DNA from: Bacillota bacterium
GTDB lineage: Bacteria; Bacillota_A; Clostridia; Acetivibrionales; DUMB01
NCBI GenBank assembly: GCA_023621975.1
Contig: JAMOAC010000144.1
Coordinates: 1-10,086 of the forward strand
Length of the DNA stretch: 10,086 nt
Direction of reading: 5' to 3'
This document shows, one piece after another, positions 1-8,700 of the stretch (positions are counted from its first letter, which is position 1; every line of letters begins with the position of its first letter). A model generated the notes under the pieces. It was not told the DNA's origin, ran no database searches, and worked only from the letters and a program-made list of their open reading frames with translations. A program made the position numbers and the translations under genes.

Positions 1-129
1 GTCTCCGTTTTTATCAGCCCTCAACCAGCTTTCCCTGTTATCCAGCCAATCATATCCGTTGCTCAGTATACCGTTAATGGTACCCAAAACGTCTACCTTA
101 TCCACTACATTGTTGCCGTCAGTATCACC
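1..129 (-). other. Dockerin-type module, cut by the window edge
   Basis: The first calcium loop is GDTDGNNVVDKVDVLGTING, with Asp, Asp, Asn and Asp at loop positions 1, 3, 5 and 12, as in dockerin F-hand loops. After the linker NGYDWLDNRESWLR comes ADKNGD, the start of the second loop, and the window ends there. Dockerins bind cohesins on scaffoldin or cell-surface proteins. Loop positions 10 and 11 are Lys-Val rather than the Ser-Thr common in Acetivibrio thermocellus type I dockerins. Confidence 0.8.
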
Positions 130-2223
130 GCGTACAAGAATCGGCGGATTTTTGTATTCATCAAATGTAATTTTGTCTATAATCTGTTCGCTGATCAGTC
201 TTTGGTGGAATGCGCCCAAGTAGGCTTTCTTTGCTTCATCATACAGCAGTGTTACCAGCTGTCCGTCTACCTCAACAGTTGCCCTTCCGCGGCTCTTGTC
301 CGCATACAGTGTTAACAGGGTAAAGCCTTGCGTCTGACGAAGCTCATATCTGAAGCCCACGTCACGTATCCTTATCCTTATTACATCAGCTAATTCGTTG
401 TAGACTTTCTTACCGCTCTCATCTTCAATTACTGCCACACGATAACTTACCTTTATTGCAGTTTCTCCCGGTGCAAGTGCCTCTATCGTGCCGTCCTGGG
501 AAAGCTTAATGATGTTTTGCTCATAGAGGACCTCCCACACGATGTCCTCGGGCTTAAGCAGGACTTCTCCCTTTGCATTGAAAGCTTTTACCTGAAGTTT
601 TGTCTTATTACCAATATTCATTTCTATATAGTCAGGCTGACCTGCATCTTCAAGTTCCGAAATCAGCCTTATACTTTCAAATTGCGCAAGCGTACGGTTA
701 AGCACGTGAATCTTCAGTTCCGTAACATTGCCTGCAGCATCTTCAGCTCTCAAAATAGAGGTCTGTTCCACTTCGTTACTGTCCATTTTGCCTGTGATTG
801 TAAATGTACCGTCAGGGAATATGGTGATACCGTTCTTTTTACCGTCGAGTGTCAGAACGGCCGATTTCTCAGTAAGTCCATGAATTACAAAGGAACCGTC
901 CTCGCTGGCAAAAACCGTCTGGTTGCTGACAGTGGTTTCCTCTGCATTTTCTCCCATGCTTGGTGAAGCGCTTTGCCCTAATGCAAGCACCGGAGCGGTC
1001 GTATCCACGGTAAATCCAAATACTGAGCCTGCTTCACTGCCCGTTAATATATCGTTTTGTTCATTAACCGCTTCAAAGTCAACAACGTGCATTCCGTCTT
1101 CAAATGTTTTCTGAATGCTCCATTCAGTCTTAAATTCATCTCCGGCCTGCTGCCTGTCTCCATCAATGATAAACGTCATCTTCACAGGCATGTCAAATGT
1201 ATAGGTTGCCTCATAGAGAGCATTGTTTGTGGCAATTTGCTCACCGTTAGCAGTGGGAAGATTGGTGTTTACGCTTACAAGCGACGGTTTTCTGGTTTCA
1301 GGCATTACAAAGCCCTCGGAAAGTGCACTTTCCGTGCTGTAATAATATAATTTTTCCATATCTTCCGTCACTGACTCTTTCATTGCAGTAACCTTTGCAA
1401 AATAGGTTTTCCCGGGCAACAATGCAGGTTGATTTGTTCCCGGCTGCATCGGACGAAGTATGATTTCCTGACCTACCTCGTACATTCCCGTTGAATTTGG
1501 AACTTCTATTCCTTCTTCATCCAAAAGTGTTACTACATAGTAATCGCACGGCGATTGCTCATTTCCTTCAACATCAACCCTTACCGCACCGTTACCGGCA
1601 TAGCTTAATACTACCGATTCAGGTTTGCCGGGCAGCAACGGGTTTACAAACTCAAAGGATTCTGCGCTCATAACTTTGCTCATACCGCCAATATGGTTGT
1701 TTAACATTGCGATTACATAATACGTGCCTTCCTCAAATGTTTCAGGCAGCGTAAATGTGTGCTCACCGGACGAAATACTATTCAGCTCAATGTTTCCTAT
1801 GCTGATTAATCCTTCGGTATCTTCTTCAGTTTTGTTTTTTTCAAGCTTTTCAAGCATTCCTCTGTCCTTCGTTACATATACGCTTAAAGTACCTGAAGCA
1901 TCACTTTCACAGTCCGTTGTCCACTTAACCTTAAGCTCGCGGTTCTGAGGCGAAGCGTGCGCAAACGTTACTCCTGTGAGTTCAGGTATATTATCAACGC
2001 CGTTTACTTCAAAATTGTCGATAGTCACATTCTCGGTAGTAATGTTCAGGGTCCAGTTTCCTGCAATCAGCTGGGATGGATCCGTAATGCTGATATAGAG
2101 GTAAAGCTTGTCATTTCTCGTCTGTATCAAATAGTTTCCACCGCCTTTTCCGTCACTTTCAACCATGGGTATTTGTTTGCCTTCAGGATTTGTCAGTATA
2201 ATCTCCTCAGCCTTCGGCTTCTT
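1..2223 (-). CDS. Gene A, downstream segment: FN3/Ig-like/Big_2-like modules and dockerin, partial
   Basis: I translated this whole stretch on the minus strand in the frame aligned with base 1 and found no stop codon. It is the C-terminal part of gene A after a frame change near 2215-2228, beginning KKPKAEEIILTNPEGK. It has no signal peptide, no ribosome binding site and no early ATG (the first is at 2164-2166), so it is not an independent gene. In order it shows a beta domain (to about 2000), two FN3-like modules (about 1696-1983 and 1381-1632), Ig-like modules (about 1006-1310 and 700-1005, the latter starting DTTAPVLAL), a Big_2-like module (about 430-690), a short beta domain and a dockerin-type calcium loop at the left edge. 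The gene runs off the window, so its end is not seen. The modules fit a modular extracellular protein able to bind a cohesin. Confidence 0.85.
430..690 (-). other. Big_2-like Ig module in gene A product
   Basis: The segment has the Big_2 order: MNIGNKTKLQVKAFNAKGE, then DIVWEVLYEQNIIKLSQDGT with its W and K-L-S-x-x-G-x-I pattern, then ALAPGETAIKVSY. Big_2 modules occur in many secreted Firmicute surface proteins, often near the cell-surface end. Confidence 0.7.
700..1005 (-). other. Ig-like module in gene A product
   Basis: It begins DTTAPVLAL, a common start for bacterial Ig-like repeats. It contains two short hairpins (EDGSFVIHGL and PDGTFTITG) and ends with RAEDAAGNVTELKIHVL, the typical D-x-A-G-N closing strand. 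It resembles Big_9/glucodextranase-B-type Ig modules. Confidence 0.6.
1381..1632 (-). other. FN3-like module in gene A product
   Basis: PGKPESVVLSYAGNGAVRVD starts like a fibronectin type III domain (Pro, hydrophobic strand, then alternating V). It closes with LLPGKTYFAKVTAM, matching the conserved L-x-P-G-x-x-Y-x-x-x-V-x-A end. It sits between another FN3-like module and an Ig-like module. Confidence 0.65.
1696..1983 (-). other. FN3-like or Ig-like module in gene A product
   Basis: The segment begins ELTGVTFAHASPQNRELKVK followed by a Trp, a typical FN3 B/C-strand arrangement, and ends EEGTYYVIAMLNNHIGG, resembling the G-x-Y-x-V-x-A strand. A charged loop with several Lys and Glu lies between the two. 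Confidence 0.5.
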
Positions 2224-5200
2224 GTACCTTTCAGCGGAATTTCCAGCAATAACGCGTCTTCATTTGACGGATCAAAGTACTTGGTAATTCCGCTTCCTGA
2301 ACGAGTTCTTGCAACAGGAACCGAGGCCAGTCTTCGCATATTGGTTCCGTAAGCTACCGTCGACTCAACAAGATTTCCGTTGTTATTTACATATGAATTC
2401 GGTACGTAGGTTACAGCAGCACCTCTTGAGGACAAGTCTATCCCTTCTCCAAACTTGTATTCTCCGTCCCAGTAGTAGATAAAGCCGTATTTAATACCAA
2501 TGATGACAATATTTGCACCAATGAAGTCTGACGATATTCCAGCTTCAACACCGGCCAGCTCCAGGCCTCCGATTATGGGGATCTCATCCGGAATAAACAA
2601 ACCCGCATAAACGTATCCATAGAAATAGCCTTCTGAAATCTTTATCGTAAATCCGCCCTTAAGCAGACCTTCACATATACTGATATTACCGTACATATTG
2701 ATGTGGAACGGGGTTATCCAGCGTGCAGACATACCGCATTCCAGTTTCATTATCTTTCCGTCATCATCTTCCTTGAGTTTGAACTCCCCTTGAAGTTTCA
2801 TACCCGAGAGATTTATTTCCAGTTCAAAATCACCGGTCAACACTTCGTTAAATAAAAGCTGTGATCTAAGGTGAAGAGTCAAGGGAGGAAGTTTACCTAT
2901 TGTATCGTCACTCAATGTATCAGCTAAATCAGATACGCCGCCGCCAAGGCCTGTCAGGAATACATAAGGCGGAACAATGGGAACTTGTACTGCTTCGCCG
3001 CCAACATAGAAGGTCAATTCATCAGGAACGATTTTCGGTATCTTGTTAATCGCAACCTGCTTAAATGCAATACTTCCCTCACATTCTATTATTTCAAGCT
3101 CTACTCCGAAAGCTATTCTGTAGTAGTGTTCAATAGTATTAATGGTTACTTCGGCTTCAACGCCAAAGGCGTTCTTAACCAGGGAACCTAAAACGTCCTC
3201 CGGCAATTTTACGGAAATGGTTGTATTAATGCCCAAAAAGCCTACACCGTCTTCACTTTCCCCGAACATGACATCGTCTATAGCTGCGGATAATTCTCCG
3301 TCATCGGAGTCGTCATCATCACCTTTGTCGTCTTTATGGCCACTGCCGCCTTTACCGCCACTACCTGAGCCTGATCCGCCGTCGCCGTCCTTGTCAGACG
3401 CTTTAATTGGCAGTGTAATCTTTCCTCCAAAACTGATTCCATACAATCCATCATCTTCTGTCATAACACCATATTTTAAGTCTATTAAGAATCCTCCTAT
3501 AAACTGTATCATGGATCCAGCGCCCATCAGGGAAAGTTCAAAGGGCTCTCCGTTGCCTTCTTCTATTTCATCCTGGTCCAGGGTATGCTTCGTACCGTTT
3601 TTAGCTTCAAACTGCCATGCATTATGCCATACGTTAATGGAATTAATAACTTTTAATGTACCATCACCCTCAACTACGGCTCCCTCTTCCTTGTCACAAG
3701 TAAGCTTGAGGGGCTCCTCTCCAAGATAGGTCAATATATTGTTGATGGTGATATCTCCGTCTTCCTTGCTTGCCTGGTAGAAGAAATTACCTTCACCATC
3801 TTGCAACAGGTAAAGTTTTCCGCGTATGATAAGCAAAATCTCTGAAGTATCTTCATCAAATTTTATCCCTTTATGAACAAGTCCGTCTTTTACCTTTTCA
3901 CCTGATAAAAATGCATTTAATTCAGATTCATTTACAAAGCTCACAAAATCGTAGAGCTTCCTGTAATTGGACGGATTATCGAACCGAACCAGTGCAACAA
4001 TTCCATAGCTCACGCAGCGATCTTTCGGATCATCCGAAACATTCAATTGTTCTGCAGCGGTAATCTTGGTACCGAAAGATTCAACGAGCTGATGGTCCGT
4101 AAATTGGAACTCTATATCATACTTTCCGACAGCCAGAGGCTCGTTTGTGGAAAATGACATTGTCTTGCCGTCATCTATAAAGCTTATTCTTTTCTTTTCA
4201 ATCAGTATTTTCTCCCTGGTTGATGAGGAAACCAGGTAAAGGCTCCAGCCGTCAGTTCCTGCAAGGGCTTCGCTGAGAACTTTCATGTCACCCGATACTG
4301 TAACGTTTTTCTCACCTTCATAGTAAACAGTTTGCGGGTTTATATAATTCATTGCAACATTGGGGAGGATTCCACCGACCGCCGGCAGTAATACATTACA
4401 GCTTGCACTGTATTCAACGAATTGATGAGTAGTCTCGTCTACCACTTCTGTAGCACTGACCGAGGCCACAATTCGTTTGGACGTTATCTGGGGCTGCTTT
4501 TCAGCCACCAGCACAATCTCCGGAATGTCATATACGGTTCCTGCATTTAGTCCTCCCTCAATTCTTATCTTGTATTCCCTTGTGCCTGATGCTTCGAATG
4601 TAAGCCCTTCATCAACGGTAAGAGTAACAATCGGCTCCAACAGCATCCTTGCATTGTCAACGCTGTTGTCCAATGTAACCGTCAGGTTGAACCTTCCGCC
4701 GTCCTTGTATTCCATTTTGCTGCTGTCCAGTTCAATATTTCCGGCGTTCAGGCTGATACCCAGCCGCTGTTCCTTCATTTCACTTCCAAAGTTTCCGATA
4801 CCGTAGAGCATCTCGGCTACTCTGCTTTCCCCTGCTTTAAGAGGTCTTTCACTCCAGTAGAAAGCAGTTGCCGTATCGGGAACAAGGTACTCGTTTGAAT
4901 AGTTGGAGAAATCGCAGTTGGGATCGGGTACATAATCATAGCGGGTATTGGCAAGATTTACCCAATGCCCTACTATTACCCTGTCCACCATGATATCGGT
5001 CTGGCCGCTCCATCCGTCCAGAATTGCATATGCCATTTTGTCCGGTGAAGACAGAGAATCCATGTACCTTATCTGCTGCGGCACATCTCCGACATATTCC
5101 GTTTCTACAATGGTTGGCGAAATTTGATTAATCATTACATATGGAGCGTCTATACTCGAGCTCAACGCATTGTCCAGCAGTAAGCGGATACCTACTTTGC

Positions 5201-5714
5201 CATCTTTTTTGGAATTGTTTATAACGGTATATGAAATTCCCACATTCCCGCAAAGAGGATTGTTTTCATCAAGGGATATGGCAACATTCTGTATTACAGT
5301 ATAGTCAAGGATATCCCATCTGATGGTAAGAAGCCTTCCGTCATTGGATACAACCGGTTCATGGAGTTTTGAATTGATTCCGAACCAGCCATAATCCTGC
5401 CCGAATATATAATCCTTACCGTTAATGCGGATAGTGGTAAAAGATGTTCCGTTGCTTCTGTTTGCATCTTCCTTGTACAGAAGCGGAATATTGTTGTCGT
5501 ATGATTTCTGCGGATGCCCGTCTATTGTTTCTATGGAAAAACCGCCTGTTCTCGCATTGAAAGTAAATTTTATATAGTCATTGGCAATTGAGTATTCATC
5601 GCCAAGAGTTGCTGCGCTGGCGGGGGTATCTTGCTGTACCCACACCGCCAGCAGTATGGTAATGGCGACGAATATGCTTAATGAACGTTTCAGCAACGAC
5701 CTCATCGTTTTCAT
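2193..5714 (-). CDS. Gene A, upstream segment: secreted giant beta-domain protein with signal peptide
   Basis: The start at 5714 is supported by an AGGGGGG ribosome binding site six bases upstream and by a clean signal peptide. A second ATG three codons in is less well placed. After the signal peptide (residues 1-34) come a large beta-rich N-terminal domain (about 35-305), a beta-sandwich (about 310-450), an IPT/TIG-like module (about 455-540), a mixed region, a strand-rich domain with a Gly/Asp linker at residues 773-807, and a conserved-looking segment ending in FIYYWDGEYKFGEG near residue 1095. The final nine residues (RSRRLRRLY), coded by several AGA, AGG and CGA codons, look out of frame. 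True coding continues in the -1 frame through the left part of the window. The product is exported. I recognise no catalytic motif and no named family for the full protein. Confidence 0.9.
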   Translation of the reverse strand: MKTMRSLLKRSLSIFVAITILLAVWVQQDTPASAATLGDEYSIANDYIKFTFNARTGGFSIETIDGHPQKSYDNNIPLLYKEDANRSNGTSFTTIRINGKDYIFGQDYGWFGINSKLHEPVVSNDGRLLTIRWDILDYTVIQNVAISLDENNPLCGNVGISYTVINNSKKDGKVGIRLLLDNALSSSIDAPYVMINQISPTIVETEYVGDVPQQIRYMDSLSSPDKMAYAILDGWSGQTDIMVDRVIVGHWVNLANTRYDYVPDPNCDFSNYSNEYLVPDTATAFYWSERPLKAGESRVAEMLYGIGNFGSEMKEQRLGISLNAGNIELDSSKMEYKDGGRFNLTVTLDNSVDNARMLLEPIVTLTVDEGLTFEASGTREYKIRIEGGLNAGTVYDIPEIVLVAEKQPQITSKRIVASVSATEVVDETTHQFVEYSASCNVLLPAVGGILPNVAMNYINPQTVYYEGEKNVTVSGDMKVLSEALAGTDGWSLYLVSSSTREKILIEKKRISFIDDGKTMSFSTNEPLAVGKYDIEFQFTDHQLVESFGTKITAAEQLNVSDDPKDRCVSYGIVALVRFDNPSNYRKLYDFVSFVNESELNAFLSGEKVKDGLVHKGIKFDEDTSEILLIIRGKLYLLQDGEGNFFYQASKEDGDITINNILTYLGEEPLKLTCDKEEGAVVEGDGTLKVINSINVWHNAWQFEAKNGTKHTLDQDEIEEGNGEPFELSLMGAGSMIQFIGGFLIDLKYGVMTEDDGLYGISFGGKITLPIKASDKDGDGGSGSGSGGKGGSGHKDDKGDDDDSDDGELSAAIDDVMFGESEDGVGFLGINTTISVKLPEDVLGSLVKNAFGVEAEVTINTIEHYYRIAFGVELEIIECEGSIAFKQVAINKIPKIVPDELTFYVGGEAVQVPIVPPYVFLTGLGGGVSDLADTLSDDTIGKLPPLTLHLRSQLLFNEVLTGDFELEINLSGMKLQGEFKLKEDDDGKIMKLECGMSARWITPFHINMYGNISICEGLLKGGFTIKISEGYFYGYVYAGLFIPDEIPIIGGLELAGVEAGISSDFIGANIVIIGIKYGFIYYWDGEYKFGEGIDLSSRGAAVTYVPNSYVNNNGNLVESTVAYGTNMRRLASVPVARTRSGSGITKYFDPSNEDALLLEIPLKGTRSRRLRRLY
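2196..2259 (-). other. Frame disruption in gene A (-1 type, one base missing)
   Basis: The upstream frame stops at 2193-2195. The downstream frame is open only from just after a TGA at 2260-2262, so the change must fall between these points. The most natural junction is at the minus-strand AAAGGTACAAGAAGCCG (about 2215-2231). One extra G there would give LKGYKKPKAEE, and the rest of the protein follows without a stop. Just 3' lies a short perfect hairpin, AGCC-GAA-GGCT (2209-2219). No classical X-XXY-YYZ slippery heptamer is present. Confidence 0.85.
2440..3293 (-). other. Strand-rich repetitive domain of unknown family in gene A product
   Basis: Residues about 808-1092 consist of alternating hydrophobic strands broken by Gly and Pro turns, for example LTGDFELEINLSGMKLQGEF, GLLKGGFTIKI, FYGYVYAGLFIPDEIPIIGG and IIGIKYGFIYYWDGEYKFG. 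A glycine cluster (LTGLGGGVSDLADTL) sits near the middle. I recall similar IPxxGG and YYW-containing segments in other large clostridial surface proteins, but I cannot name a family. The regular strand pattern suggests a long beta-meander or solenoid. Confidence 0.5.
3294..3398 (-). other. Gly/Ser then Asp-rich linker (35 residues) in gene A product
   Basis: Residues 773-807 begin with a Gly/Ser/Lys tract (GGSGSGSGGKGGSG) and pass into an acidic tract (HKDDKGDDDDSDDGE). It separates FGGKITLPIKA from ELSAAIDDVMFG. It is probably a flexible, highly charged loop or hinge. Calcium binding by the Asp run is possible but unproven. Confidence 0.85.
4099..4352 (-). other. IPT/TIG-like Ig-fold module in gene A product
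   Basis: The segment starts MNYINPQTVYYEGEKNVTVSG, which follows the IPT/TIG pattern (a Pro-containing first strand, a Gly turn, then V-T-V-x-G). It ends with LAVGKYDIEFQFTD, a typical last strand pair. Assignment is by eye only. Confidence 0.4.
4795..5612 (-). other. N-terminal beta-rich domain of gene A product
   Basis: Residues about 35-305 are rich in beta strands. The opening YIKFTFNARTGGFSIET and the later KVGIRLLLDNAL resemble galactose-mutarotase-like beta-supersandwich folds found in carbohydrate-active proteins. This is pattern memory, not a profile match. The aromatic stretch HWVNLANTRYDYVPDPNC and the FYWSERPL segment could form a ligand surface. No catalytic residues can be assigned. 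Confidence 0.4.
5613..5714 (-). other. Sec signal peptide of gene A product
   Basis: The basic N-region (MKTMRSLLKR) is followed by a hydrophobic core (LSIFVAITILLAVWV) and a small-residue cleavage region (TPASA-A). Cleavage is predicted after Ala34 by eye. There is no Cys for a lipobox, so the protein is secreted rather than lipid-anchored. Confidence 0.9.
5711..5714 (-). promoter_or_regulatory. ATGA stop-start overlap coupling gene B to gene A
   Basis: The TGA that ends gene B (GGSK-stop) shares its bases with the ATG that starts gene A. Four-base overlaps of this kind usually mean co-transcription and translational coupling, so the two giants are probably made together. I see no room for a separate promoter or terminator between them. 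Confidence 0.85.
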
Positions 5715-8700
5715 TTGCTTCCCCCCTGACTATTATCAGTTTCAGGCACGACATATACCAGGATGTTGAAGTAATCACGTTTGTCGGTCTGAATGTATAC
5801 CGTGTACCATCCTTCACTCAGGTTATCGATTGTATATACTCCGTTTCGCTCTATCAAAGGAATTCCACGGGTCTTCATTTGCCCCTGTGTATAAATTCCT
5901 TTTTCGTAGCGTGCGTATGAGATTCCGCTGAAGTTCTTCAGTGAAATCTGTATTTTATCCCCTCGAACTGAAGCCACATTCGTGATGTCAGGCATTTTTC
6001 CGTTCACCAGGGCAATGGTGTCATAGAAACCTACCAGGCGGATAGTTCTGCGAACAGTTGTACCGTTACCTGCAGCGTCATAAACGGTATACTCAACATA
6101 ATACGGGTTGCTGCGTACAAACTCGTTGTTGTTGATGTTGTCCGGATCAAATACACGGCCCTGGACGTTGAAGTTGACTTTTACTTTATCGGTTAGATCA
6201 ATTATTTTGCCGTCCTTTATGTCATAGGCCTTGAAATCCATCAGCTTGGACTTGTCATATGCATACATGGGATCCTTGTCCTTGGTCATTCCCTCGATGA
6301 ATATCAGTTCCGGACCGTTTTCAAGCGTTATCACCGGCGGAGTCTTGTCAATTACCTCTATATCCACGCCGTATGTTACGGAAGTTCCGTTCCTTGCCTG
6401 GAGATTGAAGTTGAACAAACCGTTCTCACGGTATTCCATTGATTTTTTCAGTGAATATTCTTCTTTTCCGCCTATGAAAATTGTTTCCTTATCCGTTGTA
6501 ACGGTTACCTTTACGTTCTGGTTTGTTTCAGGATTGTTGCCATCCGGTGCAACAATATAACCGCTCTCTCTTCCGGAAGTGTCCTTTCCGACTTCAATGG
6601 TCCTGCTGTGTACTTTTTCTTCCCAAATACCGTTCTCGTTTTCTTCACGATACTTGTATTCCCAGCGAACTTCCTTGACCACGGGAGCTTTGTCGTCTAT
6701 GCCTGTAACGGTGAGCAGAATTTTCTGTGTTGCACCTGAAGAATCATGTACAAAGAACTCATAATCCCCATTGTTCTTCAGCGTAAAGCTTGCTTCCGGA
6801 AGCTTATAGGTTATACCTGAGAATGTAACCATCAGGTCGGACAATTCCCTGTAAGGATCAACGGGAACCCCGTCTTCATCCAGCATTTTTTCAAAGGTTA
6901 CATTCACGCTCAGGCGGTCCTCTGCCAGCGTAGCTACTGCCTTAACCGCCGGAGGATTGGTGTATATGTTCGAAACCGTTACAATTTCCACGCCTTCGTT
7001 TCCATACTCGTCAACAAATTTCATGGCAACGCTTCCGTTCTTCTTAAAGCGGATGGCCTTTTCACCGGGGGTATAGACAATATCCTGGCTGGTTACACCA
7101 CTGATAATTTCTATGCCCGTCATTTTTATCGTGGAAATATCCTTATTAAATTCAGTCAATTCCACGCGCACACTCTTGGAAGTTATCGTTCCAAGAGGCG
7201 TGCTGTAGACTTTTGCAAGAACTTTTGGCGGTGTTTTATCTATATTTGAAACGGTAATGGTGTCTGTCCAGCTGTTTCCTGCAAAGTCATAGACAGTTAC
7301 ATGGTATACTCCTGAACTGTCCAGTTCAACAATGTATTCATTCTCTATCGGGCCAGTGACAGGATAAACAATTCCATCCTTCTTAACTTCTACATAGGAA
7401 ATGTCGCCCCAGTTATCCGTTACCGTAATGTATGCAAATATGTTTTGGTTCGTCTTTTCGTAGGTTGACAATACCCATGTTGTGGTTCCGGGTTCATTGT
7501 CATACAAGGTGTATTCCACATACTTGGTTCCCACATTCCCTGCCTCGTCACTGAAACTGAATGTAAAATTGTTGTTCTCCTTTGTCAGTATCTTGGTGAA
7601 TGATCCGCCGTTATTAGTTGCATAAAGTGTTTTTCCGCTGTCAGGAACCGGCACCAATGTAACCATGACACGGCGGTATGCTTTACCTTCTACGATCGGC
7701 ACCCACTCACCAAGGTAGTTCTCATACTTGTATTCAACCGTGTAGTGGATACCTTCCGTAATTTCGGTTTTATCAATATTTGTTACCGTTGCAACAACAA
7801 CACTTGTCATACCGGCACCGTTTGTAATACGGAAATAAACCGTTCCATTTTCGGTAAACTCTTCAATATATTGCGTTGTGGCACCTGTATCTATATATGT
7901 GGTTCCGCCGTCATATGATTTTTCGATTTTTGCGATACCGCTTTCGCTGTCCGACACCGTAACCGTTGCATAAACATTTTGATTGGTCGGCTTCGTTTCA
8001 GAATACTCGACTTTTCCAACAGGAGGCGTTTCGTCCACTACCGAAATGGCTAGGTATTCATCCTGAAGCCTTTCTGCTTTATTACCCTCCAGTGTATATG
8101 ATTTAAACCTGACAGATTTGGTTGTTTTTCCGTCATGAAGAGCTTCGAAGTAAAGCTTTGTATATACTTTTTCTCCAGGAATATTTAAATCACCGGGTAC
8201 CTCGGCGGCAACACTAAGCTCTTCATTCAGCTTCATGCCTGAATATACCGCATCGTCCAGGATAAAGTACTGGCCGTGATATTTTTCATTCTGTTCAACA
8301 ATATAGTAAATCGTATCCTCAGGCATGAAGGATATGAATCCTCCGTTTTCGATAACCTGTCCGTTCTTCTCAATACGTGCTGAAATTTCAAATCCTTCGA
8401 TAAAGGTCGCAGTTGGAATGAATGTTAACTCAAACGTACGTTTGCATTCATCCATGACATAAAGGGTTACAGGATCCGGACCTTGACATAAGACACTGTA
8501 TTCAGTTACATAGTTATCATCAGCTTCCAGTGCAGCAGGGGAGAACAATTCCTTAGCTTCATCCCCACCCCTGAGAGCTGACATTAACGAGAGTGAAGCA
8601 GGAGAACTCGGCAGCACTACTACCGGCACGTTAAATCGTACTGTTGCCGTGGTAGTGCTCTTTGTTATCATCGGATCGCAGGTTACATCTATTATGGCAG

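Larger units (their letters stand above)
5711..6021 (-). other. C-terminal beta domain of gene B product
   Basis: The last 103 codons include GDKIQISLKNFSGISYARYE, IERNGVYTIDNLSEGWYTVY and FNILVYVVPETDN. These are strand-rich and Ig-like in pattern, but I cannot assign a family. No sorting signal or membrane segment follows. Confidence 0.5.

Noticed and set aside
517..1350. Several plus-strand open frames of 60-150 codons near the left end
   Set aside because: The minus-strand frame here is open without a stop for 2.2 kb and shows FN3, Ig, Big_2 and dockerin patterns. The plus-strand frames are shadows of it.
2196..2259. Programmed -1 ribosomal frameshift in gene A
   Set aside because: There is no X-XXY-YYZ slippery heptamer, and the only nearby hairpin is four base pairs. 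An indel is the simpler reading.
3294..3398. Short tandem DNA repeat at the Gly/Asp linker
   Set aside because: The repetition is at the amino-acid level, with mixed GAT/GAC and GGC/GGT codons. No regular nucleotide unit is visible.
3142..3729. A 195-codon plus-strand open frame rich in Pro and Ser
   Set aside because: It lies antisense to the well-supported gene A, and its Pro/Ser bias is the mirror of the Gly/Asp linker and acidic codons. No ribosome binding site or family resemblance.
5596..5817. A 73-codon minus-strand frame spanning the gene B/gene A junction
   Set aside because: It overlaps the end of gene B and the signal peptide of gene A in another frame, and its translation has no domain pattern.
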